A stretch of 64,000 bases of DNA from Clostridium saccharobutylicum DSM 13864 (GCF_000473995.1 NC_022571.1:1204501-1268500); one strand, 5' to 3'. Positions 48,854-58,750 are shown, counted from the stretch's first letter. The notes: generated by a model not told the origin, from the letters alone. Numbers and translations: made by a program.

Positions 48854-51228
48854 TGATGGAGAAACAAAAAATAAAAGAAGGTATTGAAAGATATTTAAAA
48901 GTAAAGCATGGAGTGAAATTAAAAGATGCTCACGATTACCAAATATTCAATGCGCTATCTCTAACGGTATTAGAAGATATTATAGATAATTGGAATAATA
49001 CAACTGAAACTTATAATAAAGGAAGAAGGGCATATTATTTATCAGCAGAGTTTTTAATGGGAAGAGCTCTTGGAAATAATCTAATGAATTTAGGAATATA
49101 TGATGAAGTTAAAGAGGTACTACAAGAATTAAATATAGATTTAAATAAGATTGAAGAAATTGAAGAAGATGCAGGTCTTGGAAATGGAGGACTTGGAAGG
49201 CTTGCAGCATGTTTTGTGGAATCAGCTGCAACTTTAAATATGCCTTTAGTTGGATATGGTATAAGATATAGTAATGGTTTGTTTAAACAAAACATAGAAA
49301 ATGGATTTCAAACTGAATGTGAAGATACATGGCTTAAATATGGAGAAGCGTGGAGCATAAGAAAGGAAGATGAAATTCAAATAATAGAATATTCAGATAT
49401 GACAGTAAAAGCTGTTCCGTATGATGTACCCATAATTGGATACAAAACTAAAAATATAAATACCTTAAGATTATGGCAGTGTGAAGCATTAAGAGAATTC
49501 GATTTTAATCTATTTAATAATCAACAATACATTGAGGCTGTATCTGCAAGAAACAAAGCAGAAGATATATCAAGGGTATTATATCCTAATGATACAGCAG
49601 AAGCAGGTAAAATATTGAGATTGAGACAACAGTATTTTTTTTCAAGTGCATCAATGAAAGATATAATAAGTAAATACAAAGCTAACTTTGGAAATGATTT
49701 TTCACAATTTGCAAAATATAATGTCGCTCAATTAAATGATACTCATCCTACAATTTCAATTCTTGAGTTTATAAGGATATTAGTTGATGAAGAGAAGGTT
49801 AGTTTTGATAATGCACTATCAATTGCAAAAGAATTCTTTGGATATACCAATCACACTATATTAGCAGAAGCTTTAGAAAAATGGGATATAAGATTAATTG
49901 AAAGATTGTTTCCAAGAATATTACAAATTGCATACCAAGTAGATTATGAATTAATGAAAGAACTAAGGCAAAAGGGATATGATGAGGGAGCAATTTGGAA
50001 TTTTAAAATTATTGCAAATAATGTTATGAGAATGGCTAACTTGGCAATATTTGTAGGGAGAGCTGTAAATGGAGTTGCTGAACTCCACACAGAAATTTTG
50101 AAAAAAATCGAATTAAATAACTGGTACAAGTTATATCCTAATAAATTTCAAAATAAAACTAATGGAATTACGCCAAGAAGATGGCTTAGACTTTGCAATA
50201 GTGAACTATCAAAATTTATAACAGATTTGTTAGGAAACGAAGATTGGGTTAAAAATTTAGAATTGCTTAAGGGATTGAAAAAATATAAAGATGATGACGA
50301 AGTATTAAAGAACCTTATGAAAATTAAACATGAAAAAAAGGTACAGTTAGCTTCTTATATTAAACAAGAGGAAGGAATAGAAATTGATCCAGATTCATTT
50401 TTTGATATTCAAATAAAAAGACTTCATGAATACAAAAGGCAATTATTAAATGCTCTCTATATTTTAGATTTATATTATAGAATAAAAGAAAATCCAAATT
50501 TGGATATTCCAAAGACTACATTTATATTTGGAGCTAAGGCATTTCCTGGATATAAAAGAGCTAAGGGAATTGTCAAATTTATAAATGAAATAGCGAGACT
50601 TGTTGATAGTGATGAAGTTGTTTCAAAGAAGATTAAAGTTGTATTTGTTCATAACTATAGAGTTTCTTATGCACAAAAATTATTTCCAGGTTCAGATTTA
50701 TCTAAGCAGATTTCTACAGCTGGAAAGGAAGCATCTGGAACTGGGAATATGAAGTTTATGCTTAATGCAACTCCTACATTTGGAACTTATGATGGAGCAA
50801 ATATAGAAATTGTAAAAGCAAGTGGAGAAGAAAACAATTATATATTTGGATTAAGAGTTGAAGACATTGAAAAAATAAAGCATAGCTATAATCCTAAGTG
50901 GTATTATAGAGAAAATCCAAGCATTAAAAGAGTTGTAGATGCTCTCATTAATGGTACATTAAATGATGGTGGATGTGGATATTTTGAAGATTTATATAAT
51001 GCGCTATTAGAAGAAAGAGATCAATATTATGTACTTGCAGATTTTGAATTATTTAAAAAAGAAGAAGAAAAGGTGTTTAAAGATTATAAAGACAAGAAGA
51101 AATGGGCACAAAAATGTTTTGCTAACCTTTGTAATGCAGGGATATTTTCAAGTGATAGAACAATAAAGCAATATGCTGATGAAATCTGGGACATAAAACC
51201 AATAACTTTTAAAGATGCATCTATATGA
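48853..51228 (+). CDS. glgP: Glycogen/maltodextrin phosphorylase
   Basis: A 791-aa GT35 phosphorylase releasing glucose-1-phosphate. Visible motifs are DAGLGNGGLGRLAACF, LNDTHPTISI, NGITPRRWL, FDIQIKRLHEYKRQLLN and the PLP-lysine site EASGTGNMKFMLNA. The start is ATG 48853, which overlaps the malQ stop; ATG 48856 is equally possible. With malQ it converts maltodextrins to glucose and glucose-1-phosphate. No glycogen synthesis genes are nearby, so maltodextrin may be the main substrate. Confidence 0.96.
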   Translation: MMEKQKIKEGIERYLKVKHGVKLKDAHDYQIFNALSLTVLEDIIDNWNNTTETYNKGRRAYYLSAEFLMGRALGNNLMNLGIYDEVKEVLQELNIDLNKIEEIEEDAGLGNGGLGRLAACFVESAATLNMPLVGYGIRYSNGLFKQNIENGFQTECEDTWLKYGEAWSIRKEDEIQIIEYSDMTVKAVPYDVPIIGYKTKNINTLRLWQCEALREFDFNLFNNQQYIEAVSARNKAEDISRVLYPNDTAEAGKILRLRQQYFFSSASMKDIISKYKANFGNDFSQFAKYNVAQLNDTHPTISILEFIRILVDEEKVSFDNALSIAKEFFGYTNHTILAEALEKWDIRLIERLFPRILQIAYQVDYELMKELRQKGYDEGAIWNFKIIANNVMRMANLAIFVGRAVNGVAELHTEILKKIELNNWYKLYPNKFQNKTNGITPRRWLRLCNSELSKFITDLLGNEDWVKNLELLKGLKKYKDDDEVLKNLMKIKHEKKVQLASYIKQEEGIEIDPDSFFDIQIKRLHEYKRQLLNALYILDLYYRIKENPNLDIPKTTFIFGAKAFPGYKRAKGIVKFINEIARLVDSDEVVSKKIKVVFVHNYRVSYAQKLFPGSDLSKQISTAGKEASGTGNMKFMLNATPTFGTYDGANIEIVKASGEENNYIFGLRVEDIEKIKHSYNPKWYYRENPSIKRVVDALINGTLNDGGCGYFEDLYNALLEERDQYYVLADFELFKKEEEKVFKDYKDKKKWAQKCFANLCNAGIFSSDRTIKQYADEIWDIKPITFKDASI

Positions 51229-51285
51229 AATTTAACTTTTTGATTGTATCGTAACCTCGAGAATGTATAATCAAAGTAACTATAT

Positions 51286-51376
51286 TTAAGCCACATTCAA
51301 AAAAATAACAAGTCCATCTACCAAATCTATTTTTCAGCATAACATTTTGGACTTGTTATTTTCTTTCATGCGCTTA
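51286..51376. repeat. Family 2 intergenic repeat
   Basis: Left TTAAGCCACATTCAAAAAAA then TAACAAGTCCA, right TGGACTTGTTATTTTC then TTTCATGCGCTTA. The arms AATAACAAGTCCA and TGGACTTGTTATT pair perfectly and a T-rich tail follows. It sits 57 bases after glgP, where it can serve as a terminator. It is the cleanest family 2 copy. Confidence 0.75.
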
Positions 51377-51407
51377 GGGTGGAGTTAATTATATTAAAAT
51401 AAAGATT

Positions 51408-51459
51408 AAGACTTATAGTTTTAGTGCAAACACACACTTTCTATAAGTCTTACTTTTTA
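51408..51459 (+). terminator. Second terminator after glgP
   Basis: AAGACTTATAG (51408-51418) pairs perfectly with CTATAAGTCTT (51441-51451), followed by ACTTTTTAT. The remaining sequence to 51628 is AT-rich with no recognised feature. Confidence 0.82.
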
Positions 51460-51628
51460 TAAAAAATATATTTTTTTTATTCTAATTTAAATTGAGTTTG
51501 TTAGAATGGTTTTAGATGCCATATAATGTATAGGAATTCTTATGCCAAAGTTTACAACTAAATTTATTTAAGATATTATTAAATTAAGAGACATTTGAAA
51601 GACAAAAATTTAGAAAAGAGGAATGTTT

Positions 51629-52588
51629 ATGAAGAAAATAGTAGTGTTAGATGGAAAAACATTAGGTAATGTAGACTATATAAAACTAAACGAATTTGGA
51701 CAAGTAATATATTATGATTCAACTTTAAAAGAAGAAGTTGCAGAGAGAGTAAAAGACGCTAATATTGTATTAACAAATAAAGTTGTGTTAAATGCAGATA
51801 ATTTAAAGGATGCAACTAATTTAGAATTAGTATGCGAAATGGCTACTGGATATAACAATATAGATATAGAATATGCAAAATTAAAAAATATTGCAGTAAC
51901 TAATGTTGCTGGATATTCTACTAATACCGTAGCTCAACATACATTTGCAATGTTATTACATCTTTATGATAATATAAGTTACTTCGATAATTTTGTAAAA
52001 AGCGGAGAATATTCTAAATCGGGTATGTTCACAAATATAGAAGTTCCTTATAGAGATTTATGCGGAAAAGTATGGGGAATAATTGGACTTGGAGCTATTG
52101 GTAAAAGAGTAGCAAAAATTGCGCAATCATTTGGAGCTAGAGTGATTTACTATTCAACATCTGGAAAAAATTCTGATCCAGATTATGCAAGAGTAGACTT
52201 TGAAGCGTTATTAAAAGAATCAGATGTTATTTCAATACATGCGCCTTTAAATGAAAGAACTAAAGGGTTAATGAATTATGAAGCTTTTAGTAAGATGAAA
52301 AAGGATGCAATATTAGTTAATGTTGGAAGAGGCCCTATAGTAGTTGATCAAGATTTAGCAAGAGCTATAGATGAGGAAATAATAGGCGGAGCTGCTTTAG
52401 ATGTATTTGAAAGCGAACCAATGCCAGCTGAAAATCCAATACTATCTATTAAAAATAAAAGCAGAATAGTATTAACTCCACATGTAGCTTGGGCAAGTGA
52501 AGAAGCAAGAAATAGATTATTTGCAGATTTATTAGAAAATATAAGTGCATACAATAGAGGCGAACAAAGAAATAGAGTTGAAATTTAA
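51629..52588 (+). CDS. D-2-hydroxyacid dehydrogenase
   Basis: A 319-aa NAD(P)-dependent dehydrogenase of the D-isomer-specific family (lactate, glycerate or similar). The Rossmann motif GLGAIGKRVAKIAQSFGA is followed by IYYSTSG, where the usual acidic NAD-binding residue is replaced. Catalytic Arg in VNVGRGP, Glu in ALDVFESEP and His in LTPHVAWAS are present. AAAGAGGAA supports ATG 51629 over ATG 51623. The substrate cannot be fixed from sequence. Confidence 0.9.
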   Translation: MKKIVVLDGKTLGNVDYIKLNEFGQVIYYDSTLKEEVAERVKDANIVLTNKVVLNADNLKDATNLELVCEMATGYNNIDIEYAKLKNIAVTNVAGYSTNTVAQHTFAMLLHLYDNISYFDNFVKSGEYSKSGMFTNIEVPYRDLCGKVWGIIGLGAIGKRVAKIAQSFGARVIYYSTSGKNSDPDYARVDFEALLKESDVISIHAPLNERTKGLMNYEAFSKMKKDAILVNVGRGPIVVDQDLARAIDEEIIGGAALDVFESEPMPAENPILSIKNKSRIVLTPHVAWASEEARNRLFADLLENISAYNRGEQRNRVEI

Positions 52589-52600
52589 AGTCTCGCAGCA

Positions 52601-52805
52601 CCAACCGAAATATTACACATATATGTTTCGCAGGATTAGGAAAATTTCATTGGGAGTTACTAAATGAGAGGTTGCACCACTTAAAGATTGCTCCAAAGAC
52701 AAGCTTGGGACAATCTTTAAGTGAACAACCTCTCATTAAGTAACTCTAGCAATTCATTTTCCAATACCTACTCCACATATATGTGTAATATTTCTTTGTT
52801 TTGTG
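52601..52805 (-). repeat. Family 1 hairpin repeat, copy B
   Basis: Begins CCAACCGAAATATTACACAT, 12 bases after the dehydrogenase stop. Pairs include GAGTTACT-AATGAGAGGTTG with CAACCTCTCATT-AGTAACTC, and AGATTG with CAATCT. Aligned with the reverse complement of copy A it is the most similar pair in the window (roughly four of five bases by eye), while arms stay complementary. Confidence 0.88.
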
Positions 52806-52874
52806 ATAATTTTAGTAAAATGCGAAGCATTTCGGCTAATGATTAATTATAATTTAAAGTTTAGTACAAACAGA

Positions 52875-53061
52875 GAAATTAGCCACATATTTGTTAAATA
52901 GGCATTGAAAATAAGCTGTTGAAGCATCTTAATGTTAGGTTGTTCCACTTTAGTTTGTCCAAATTTCATATTTGGAGCAAACTGAAGTGGGTGCAATCTG
53001 GCATTTAGATGTTCCCAGCGAAATTTTCTTAGTCCTATGGAACAAATATGTGGCTAATTTC
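52875..53061 (+). repeat. Family 1 hairpin repeat, copy C
   Basis: The outer arms pair perfectly over 21 bp: GAAATTAGCCACATATT (52875 on) with AATATGTGGCTAATTTC (to 53061). Inner pairs include CCACTT-AGTTTG/CAAACT-AAGTGG, CATCT/AGATG and ATAGG/CCTAT; the loop end has CCAAAT/ATTTGG. It shares TAGGTTGTTCCACTT and TTTGGAGCAA with copies A and B but differs in both arms in matching ways. It lies 69 bases from copy B in opposite orientation. Confidence 0.85.
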
Positions 53062-53085
53062 GGTGATGTATCGCAAAACTTGTAA

Positions 53086-53871
53086 TTAAAGAGCGTATTC
53101 TACGATTGCTCTTAGTACACCTTGTTCTACATTACTTGCAGCTTCATATTTTCCATATTGTTTCATGTCTTCAGGAGCATTTTTCATTACAAAGCTATAG
53201 TCACTTTGTTTAAGCATCTCTATGTCGTTATAGTAATCTCCAAAAACCATTGTTTCTTCTTTTAATATATTATCAGTATCCATTAAATTTTTTAAGGCAA
53301 CACCTTTATTAGCCCCTTTGTTAGAGACATCAATCCAAATTTGACCTGAACCGACAACATTAAGTTCTTGTGCAAATTTAGGCTTAAATATATTATTTAA
53401 GTTATCAAGTGAATTTTCTAAATTACAAAAAGTAACCTTAATAATTTCATCATTAACGTTAAATAAATCATCTACAAATTCTAAATTAGTATAATATTTT
53501 TTTATTTCAGCTAAATGAGCATCAGAATATCTTTCTACATAAGCACAAGTTTCAGAACATAAAACTGTTGCATTTCCATTGATAGATTTTGATTCTTTAA
53601 TTAATTGTTTGACAATATTACTATCTATAACACTTTTATATATTGTCTTATTGTCATCAACAACTAAAGCTCCATTTTCACATATGTAAGATAAATGTCT
53701 TCCAACAGGACCAAAGTTAGTTTGTAATGTATAATATGGTCGTCCACTAGCGATAACTAATTTTATGTTTTTTGCGATTAAACGATTTAAAATATCAGTA
53801 AAACCTTGTGGTAAATATCCATTTTCATCTAATAATGTTCCATCCATATCTGTTGCAATTAACTTAATCAT
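53086..53871 (-). CDS. Cof-type HAD hydrolase
   Basis: A 261-aa HAD superfamily IIB phosphatase. Motif I is ATDMDGTLLDE, motif II VIASGRPYYT, the lysine of motif III lies in NKGANKGVALKN, and motif IV is VFGDYYNDIEML. Such enzymes dephosphorylate sugar phosphates or cofactors such as FMN and PLP. The frame reaches 53931, but GGAGGAAG supports ATG 53871 (MIKLIATDMDG). The substrate is unknown. Confidence 0.92.
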   Translation of the reverse strand: MIKLIATDMDGTLLDENGYLPQGFTDILNRLIAKNIKLVIASGRPYYTLQTNFGPVGRHLSYICENGALVVDDNKTIYKSVIDSNIVKQLIKESKSINGNATVLCSETCAYVERYSDAHLAEIKKYYTNLEFVDDLFNVNDEIIKVTFCNLENSLDNLNNIFKPKFAQELNVVGSGQIWIDVSNKGANKGVALKNLMDTDNILKEETMVFGDYYNDIEMLKQSDYSFVMKNAPEDMKQYGKYEAASNVEQGVLRAIVEYAL

Positions 53872-54140
53872 AAAATCTTCCTCCGTCGCGTTAAAATCAT
53901 ATTTAAAATATGCATAATTCAATGATATCATATATTTGTAATGTAAGAAAGCAGTTGAAAATTTCCGTAGTTGTAAAAAATAGATTTAAAATAAATTTAA
54001 TAAGTTGTAGTATCATATAAAAATAATATTAAAGTTTATTATTTTTTCATATATGGTACATTAGTTTAGCTGAGTTTAATTAGTACGTTAATTATGATAA
54101 TATAGTAATTGAAGAAAATATGATGAAAAAAGGTGATTTG

Positions 54141-54872
54141 ATGAAATATGCATTAGATGTACATACTCATACTATAGCTAGTGGGCATGCTTATTCAACA
54201 CTAATGGAAAATGCAAAGGCTGCTTCAGAAAAAGGTATAAAAGTTCTTGGAACAACAGAACATGGTAGCAGTATGCCACATTCTCCACATGTTTGGTATT
54301 TTCATAATTATAAGGTACTACCAAGAGAATTATATGGTGTTACTATGCTTTACGGAATAGAAGCAAACATAATTAATTATGAAGGAAATTTAGACATGGA
54401 AACTAGTACATTAGATAGAATGGATATTGTAATCGGTAGTATTCATGATGAAGTTTATAAAGTAGGAAATAGTGAAGAAAATACAAAAGCATTTGTTAAT
54501 GCAATTAAAAGCGGAAAAATTGATATAATAGGGCATCTTGGAAATCCAGGAATTCCAGTTGATTATGAAAAAGTAGTAAGATGTGCATTGGAAAATGATG
54601 TTTTGATAGAAATAAATAATAGCTCATTCACAACATCTAGACCAGGAAGCAGTAAGAATTGTACTCAAATTGCTTCATTGTGCAAAGAACTTGATGCCAA
54701 GTTAATAATAAATAGTGATGCACATTTCTGTACTAAAATAGGAGAATTTACAGAAGCAATTAATATGTTGCAATCTATAGATTTTCCAGACAGTCTTATA
54801 ATAAACAAAGATCCAAATGAATTATTAATTAGATTAAAGAAAAAGGGAAGATTAAAAGATTTGGAATTATAG
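54141..54872 (+). CDS. PHP-domain phosphatase (YcdX-like)
   Basis: A 243-aa PHP-domain protein. Metal ligands are seen as ALDVHTHTIASGHAYS, GTTEHGSSMPHSPH, IIGHLGNPG and INSDAHFC, the order found in the trinuclear-metal phosphatase YcdX. AAAGGTGATTTG favours ATG 54141 (MKYALDVHTHT). It diverges from the HAD phosphatase gene. The natural substrate is unknown. Confidence 0.9.
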   Translation: MKYALDVHTHTIASGHAYSTLMENAKAASEKGIKVLGTTEHGSSMPHSPHVWYFHNYKVLPRELYGVTMLYGIEANIINYEGNLDMETSTLDRMDIVIGSIHDEVYKVGNSEENTKAFVNAIKSGKIDIIGHLGNPGIPVDYEKVVRCALENDVLIEINNSSFTTSRPGSSKNCTQIASLCKELDAKLIINSDAHFCTKIGEFTEAINMLQSIDFPDSLIINKDPNELLIRLKKKGRLKDLEL

Positions 54873-55079
54873 AAAATTATCTAACGAGACACGAGATATT
54901 GGAAAATTATAATATCCTAGTTTATAAATTATAAACATTTATAATAATAATAAAGTAATGTTAAAGTAATAGTAAAACAATGTTTGAGAAGATATTCTTA
55001 GAAATTACAGATTAAAAGAATATTTTCTCATTTTTCTTATTAAAGATTGCATAAGTATTAAATAAAGAGGAATGATTTT

Positions 55080-55664
55080 ATGTTATTAATGATAGATAAT
55101 TATGATTCGTTTGTATACAATCTTGTTAGATATTTTGAAGAGATTGAAGAAGAAATAGAAGTTGTTAGAAATGATAAAATTAATATAGAGAGTATAGATA
55201 AAGATAAATATATAGGGATAATAATTTCACCTGGACCAAAAACACCAAATGATGCAGGAAGATGTTTAGAAATTATCGATAAATTTAAAGGGAAAATACC
55301 AATATTAGGAATATGTTTGGGTCACCAATGTATAGGGCATTATTTTGGAGGTAAAGTTATTAAAGGGGAGAAGCCAATGCATGGAAAGATAAGTGAGATA
55401 GCGCATAATAATAAGCAAATATTTTTTGGTGTTAAAAATCCGCTTAAAGTAACTAGATATCATTCATTAATTATTGATAAAAAGGAATTTCCAGAGCAAT
55501 TGCAAATTACAGCAGAAACTCTAGATGGTGTAATTATGGGAATTAGTCATAATATATTTCCTATTTATGGGGTTCAATTTCATCCTGAGGCAGAACTTAC
55601 AGAAGAAGGACATAAAATTTTACAAAATTTTATTATAGAATGTAGGAGATTTAATAATGATTAA
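55080..55664 (+). CDS. pabA: Aminodeoxychorismate synthase glutaminase subunit
   Basis: A 194-aa class I glutamine amidotransferase that supplies ammonia to PabB. The N-terminal MLLMIDNYDSFVYNL, nucleophile GICLGHQCIG and the His-Glu pair in QFHPEAELTEEGH are present. PabA and TrpG are close relatives; the downstream pabB and pabC decide the call. The stop overlaps the pabB start by eight bases. Confidence 0.93.
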   Translation: MLLMIDNYDSFVYNLVRYFEEIEEEIEVVRNDKINIESIDKDKYIGIIISPGPKTPNDAGRCLEIIDKFKGKIPILGICLGHQCIGHYFGGKVIKGEKPMHGKISEIAHNNKQIFFGVKNPLKVTRYHSLIIDKKEFPEQLQITAETLDGVIMGISHNIFPIYGVQFHPEAELTEEGHKILQNFIIECRRFNND

Positions 55665-57021
55665 ATTTGAAATAAAGGAATTAGACAAATATTATGATCC
55701 ATTTTATACATATAGCATTTTTAAAGACAGTACATATAGTATTTTTTTAGATAGTTCAAAAGAAGATAGATTACTTTCAAAATACTCGTTTATTGGATTA
55801 AATCGATATAAAAAATTTATTTCAAAAGGAAGAAAAGTACTAATTGATAATGAAGAATATGATGATGTTGATCCATTTGATAAATTAGAAAATCTCATAG
55901 ATAAATATAAACTTAATATTAAGAGTAATATTCCATTTGTAAGTGGAGCAATTGGATATTTTTCATATGACATAGCAAGAGTATTAGAAGAATTACCAGA
56001 CAATTCAAGCGAAGATTTTAGTGTTCCAGATAGTATGTTTATTTTTTTTGATAATTTGATTATTTTTGATTTACATAATAAGAAAACGTACATAACTGCT
56101 ATAGGACAGATTGAAGAATCAATAAATAGTATATCAAGAATAGAAAAGAGTTTGAAGAGTTACAATGATTGCAGTGAAGAGAAGTTAATTAAAGTAAAAG
56201 AATCAAATAACACGTTTTTTTCTAATTTTAACAAAAAGGATTATGAAAGGTCTGTAGCGAAAGTTAAAGAATATATAAGAAATGGTGATGTATATATAGC
56301 TAATATGACGAGGAGAATATGGTGTGAAAATAATGAGCATCCTTTTAAGATATATGAAAAATTAAGAAGTAGTAATAAGGCACCTTTTTCAGCATATATG
56401 AATTTTGAAGATTTTCAAATCATAAGCTCTTCTCCAGAAAGATTTTTATCAATTATTGATGGGGTGATAGAAACTAGGCCTATAAAAGGAACTAGACCTA
56501 GAGGAAAAAACGATGAACAGGATAAAAAATACAGAGAAGAATTGATGAACTCTGAAAAAGACAAAAGTGAACTTTTAATGATTGTAGATTTAGAAAGAAA
56601 TGATTTAAGTAAAGTTTGTAAGCCTAATTCTGTAAAGGTGAAAGAACTTTTTAAAATAGAAGAATATGTTACAGTATTTCATCTTGTTGCAACTGTAGAA
56701 GGAAAGTTAAAGGAAGGTATATCTTCTGTAAAATGCATTAGAGAATGTTTTCCAGGGGGATCTATAACAGGAGCACCTAAAATAAGGGCTATGGAGATAA
56801 TAGAGGAACTTGAAAAACTTAAAAGAAATATTTACACAGGTTCTATAGGATATTTTGATTTGAGAGGAAATAGTGATTTTAACATAGTAATTAGGACTAT
56901 AATTAAGAGAGAGAATAAAGCATATTTGGGAGTTGGAGGTGGAATTACTTGGGAATCTATAGAAGAAGAAGAGTGGTTTGAGACAATTCATAAAGCTAAG
57001 GCATTAATGGGGGTATTATAA
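55657..57021 (+). CDS. pabB: Aminodeoxychorismate synthase component I
   Basis: A 454-aa chorismate-binding enzyme. The C-terminal half has VYIANMTRR, SSPERFLSI, ETRPIKGTRPRG, VDLERNDLSKVC and FPGGSITGAPKIRAMEIIEE. The lysine in PIKGT marks PabB; TrpE has alanine there. It converts chorismate and ammonia to 4-amino-4-deoxychorismate. It overlaps both pabA and pabC (TAATG), so the three are coupled. Confidence 0.95.
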   Translation: MIKFEIKELDKYYDPFYTYSIFKDSTYSIFLDSSKEDRLLSKYSFIGLNRYKKFISKGRKVLIDNEEYDDVDPFDKLENLIDKYKLNIKSNIPFVSGAIGYFSYDIARVLEELPDNSSEDFSVPDSMFIFFDNLIIFDLHNKKTYITAIGQIEESINSISRIEKSLKSYNDCSEEKLIKVKESNNTFFSNFNKKDYERSVAKVKEYIRNGDVYIANMTRRIWCENNEHPFKIYEKLRSSNKAPFSAYMNFEDFQIISSSPERFLSIIDGVIETRPIKGTRPRGKNDEQDKKYREELMNSEKDKSELLMIVDLERNDLSKVCKPNSVKVKELFKIEEYVTVFHLVATVEGKLKEGISSVKCIRECFPGGSITGAPKIRAMEIIEELEKLKRNIYTGSIGYFDLRGNSDFNIVIRTIIKRENKAYLGVGGGITWESIEEEEWFETIHKAKALMGVL

Positions 57022-57749
57022 TGAGAAAAATAATATATAATAGTGATAAAGTAAGTGTTGATGATGGTGTGTTTTTCGGAAGAGGAGTATTTGAAACAAT
57101 TCTTTGCAAGGATGTACCAGTATTTTTAGATGAACATATAGATAGACTAAGAAAATCCATGGACAAAATAGGATTATTGCCATTAGAGGAAACGACTCTT
57201 AAAGAATATTTAAGTAAGCTAAATATAAAGGATAAAGCTTTAAAAATAACTGTTACTCCTTCTAATATTATAATTACACAAAGAGAAATTAATTATGAAA
57301 AAGAACATTATGATAGAGGTATGTCTTTAACTATTTCAAAAGTAAGGAGAAACAGCACATCAATTTTATCTTACATAAAATCTACATGTTATATAGAGAA
57401 TTTAATTGAAAAAGAAAAAGCTAAAAAAAGTGGTTATGATGATGTTATTTTTTTAAATGAAAATGGCTATGTTACAGAAACAAGTTGCGCAAATCTTTTT
57501 ATTCTTTGCAATAAAGAAATTTTTACTCCTAAAATTGAAGATGGATTATTAGATGGGATAATAAGGAGAAGAATTATTGAAAATTGTAGTATCAATGAAA
57601 AAAGTATAACAGTACAAGATTTAAAAGAGGCAGAAGAAGTAATTATAACAAATAGTTTAATGGAAATTATGCCTATAAGAAAAATAGATGAAGTTGAATA
57701 TGACAGTCAAAATTTAAAAGCTAGATTAATGAAAATATTAAAATTTTAG
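57021..57749 (+). CDS. pabC: 4-amino-4-deoxychorismate lyase
   Basis: A 242-aa class IV PLP enzyme that releases pyruvate to give p-aminobenzoate for folate. Family features are DDGVFFGRGVFETIL, YIKSTCYIENLIEKEKAK (PLP lysine in YIKS), GYVTETSCANLFI and EVIITNSLMEIMPI. Its position directly after pabB supports PabC over a D-amino-acid or branched-chain aminotransferase. The 3' end overlaps the convergent acyP by four bases. Confidence 0.93.
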   Translation: MRKIIYNSDKVSVDDGVFFGRGVFETILCKDVPVFLDEHIDRLRKSMDKIGLLPLEETTLKEYLSKLNIKDKALKITVTPSNIIITQREINYEKEHYDRGMSLTISKVRRNSTSILSYIKSTCYIENLIEKEKAKKSGYDDVIFLNENGYVTETSCANLFILCNKEIFTPKIEDGLLDGIIRRRIIENCSINEKSITVQDLKEAEEVIITNSLMEIMPIRKIDEVEYDSQNLKARLMKILKF

Positions 57750-58018
57750 TATTTAATTAAATATTTTTTCTCTTTTAAAACTAAAGGAATACTGTTTAAA
57801 GTTATATTTGTAACTTTAGAGAATCCAGCCCCTTTTTTTATTTTAGTGATAAATTTATTAACGTTTTCCTCTGTACCTTGGACTTCGATTTCAACTCTGC
57901 CATCATAAAGATTTTTTACCCATCCTGTTAAGTTTAAATCGCATGCAGCCATCTGTGAAAAAAATCTAAATCCAACGCCTTGAACTCTACCATCGACTAT
58001 TAAGGAATTTCTAATCAT
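57746..58018 (-). CDS. acyP: Acylphosphatase
   Basis: A 90-aa acylphosphatase that hydrolyses acyl phosphates. The active-site motif DGRVQGVGFRFF (Arg) and GWVKNLYDGRVEIEVQG (Asn) are typical. AGGAGG precedes the ATG. Its stop overlaps the end of pabC tail to tail, so no separate terminator fits between them. Confidence 0.95.
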   Translation of the reverse strand: MIRNSLIVDGRVQGVGFRFFSQMAACDLNLTGWVKNLYDGRVEIEVQGTEENVNKFITKIKKGAGFSKVTNITLNSIPLVLKEKKYLIKY

Positions 58019-58175
58019 TGTTGTTCCTCCTAAGTATTAATATAATAACAAATTATATCATATATTAATATAAATTATAAAATTATTTTAAATTTTCTGA
58101 ATTATTAGTATAATAAGAATATGGTGGGTAATAATATTAGGATGGGAAATATATTACAGTATTGGAGGGTGTAAC

Positions 58176-58610
58176 ATGATGCAAAGAAGTGTGGTATTAA
58201 TTAAACCTGATGGAGTTGAGAGAAATCTAATAGGAAATATTATAAGCTGTTATGAAGATAATGGATTAAAGGTAATTCACTTAAAATTAATGCAAGCCAC
58301 AAGAGAAATTGCGGAAAAGCATTATTCTCAGCATAAAGGAAAAGATTTTTATGAGGAACTTATAACATTTATAACAAGAAGTCCATTATGTGCAATAATA
58401 TTACAAGGGGAAGATGTAATTGCAAGAGTAAGAAAGATTAATGGAGCAACTAGTCCAACGGATGCAGAAGAAGGTACTATAAGACATAGATATGCAAGGA
58501 GTAAAACTGAGAATTGCGTTCATGCATCAGATACTTTAGAAAGTGCAAATGATGAAATAAAACTTTGGTTTTCTGAATTAAAAAATATAGATGAGTTGCT
58601 TAATAAATAA
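58176..58610 (+). CDS. ndk: Nucleoside diphosphate kinase
   Basis: A 144-aa enzyme balancing NDP and NTP pools. SVVLIKPDGVERNLIG opens the protein, INGATSPTDAEEGTIRHRYA is the nucleotide site, and the phosphohistidine is His116 in ENCVHASDTLESA. ATG 58176 or 58179 may be used; GGAGGGTG lies upstream. It stands alone with its own terminator. Confidence 0.97.
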   Translation: MMQRSVVLIKPDGVERNLIGNIISCYEDNGLKVIHLKLMQATREIAEKHYSQHKGKDFYEELITFITRSPLCAIILQGEDVIARVRKINGATSPTDAEEGTIRHRYARSKTENCVHASDTLESANDEIKLWFSELKNIDELLNK

Positions 58611-58618
58611 ATTATAAA

Positions 58619-58661
58619 AATAAGCTATCTTTAAATTATTTTTATTTAAAGATAGCTTATT
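58619..58661. terminator. Bidirectional terminator after ndk
   Basis: A perfect 18-bp stem: AATAAGCTATCTTTAAAT (58619-58636) with ATTTAAAGATAGCTTATT (58644-58661) around a seven-base T-rich loop. It lies between the convergent ndk and XRE-cupin genes. Confidence 0.92.
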
Positions 58662-58750
58662 AAAACAATATAAAATTAATTTTAATTATATAAGAGAAAA
58701 TGATAATATTCATTAAAATTTGTACTAGCTATAGAATAGATACCTAAAGT

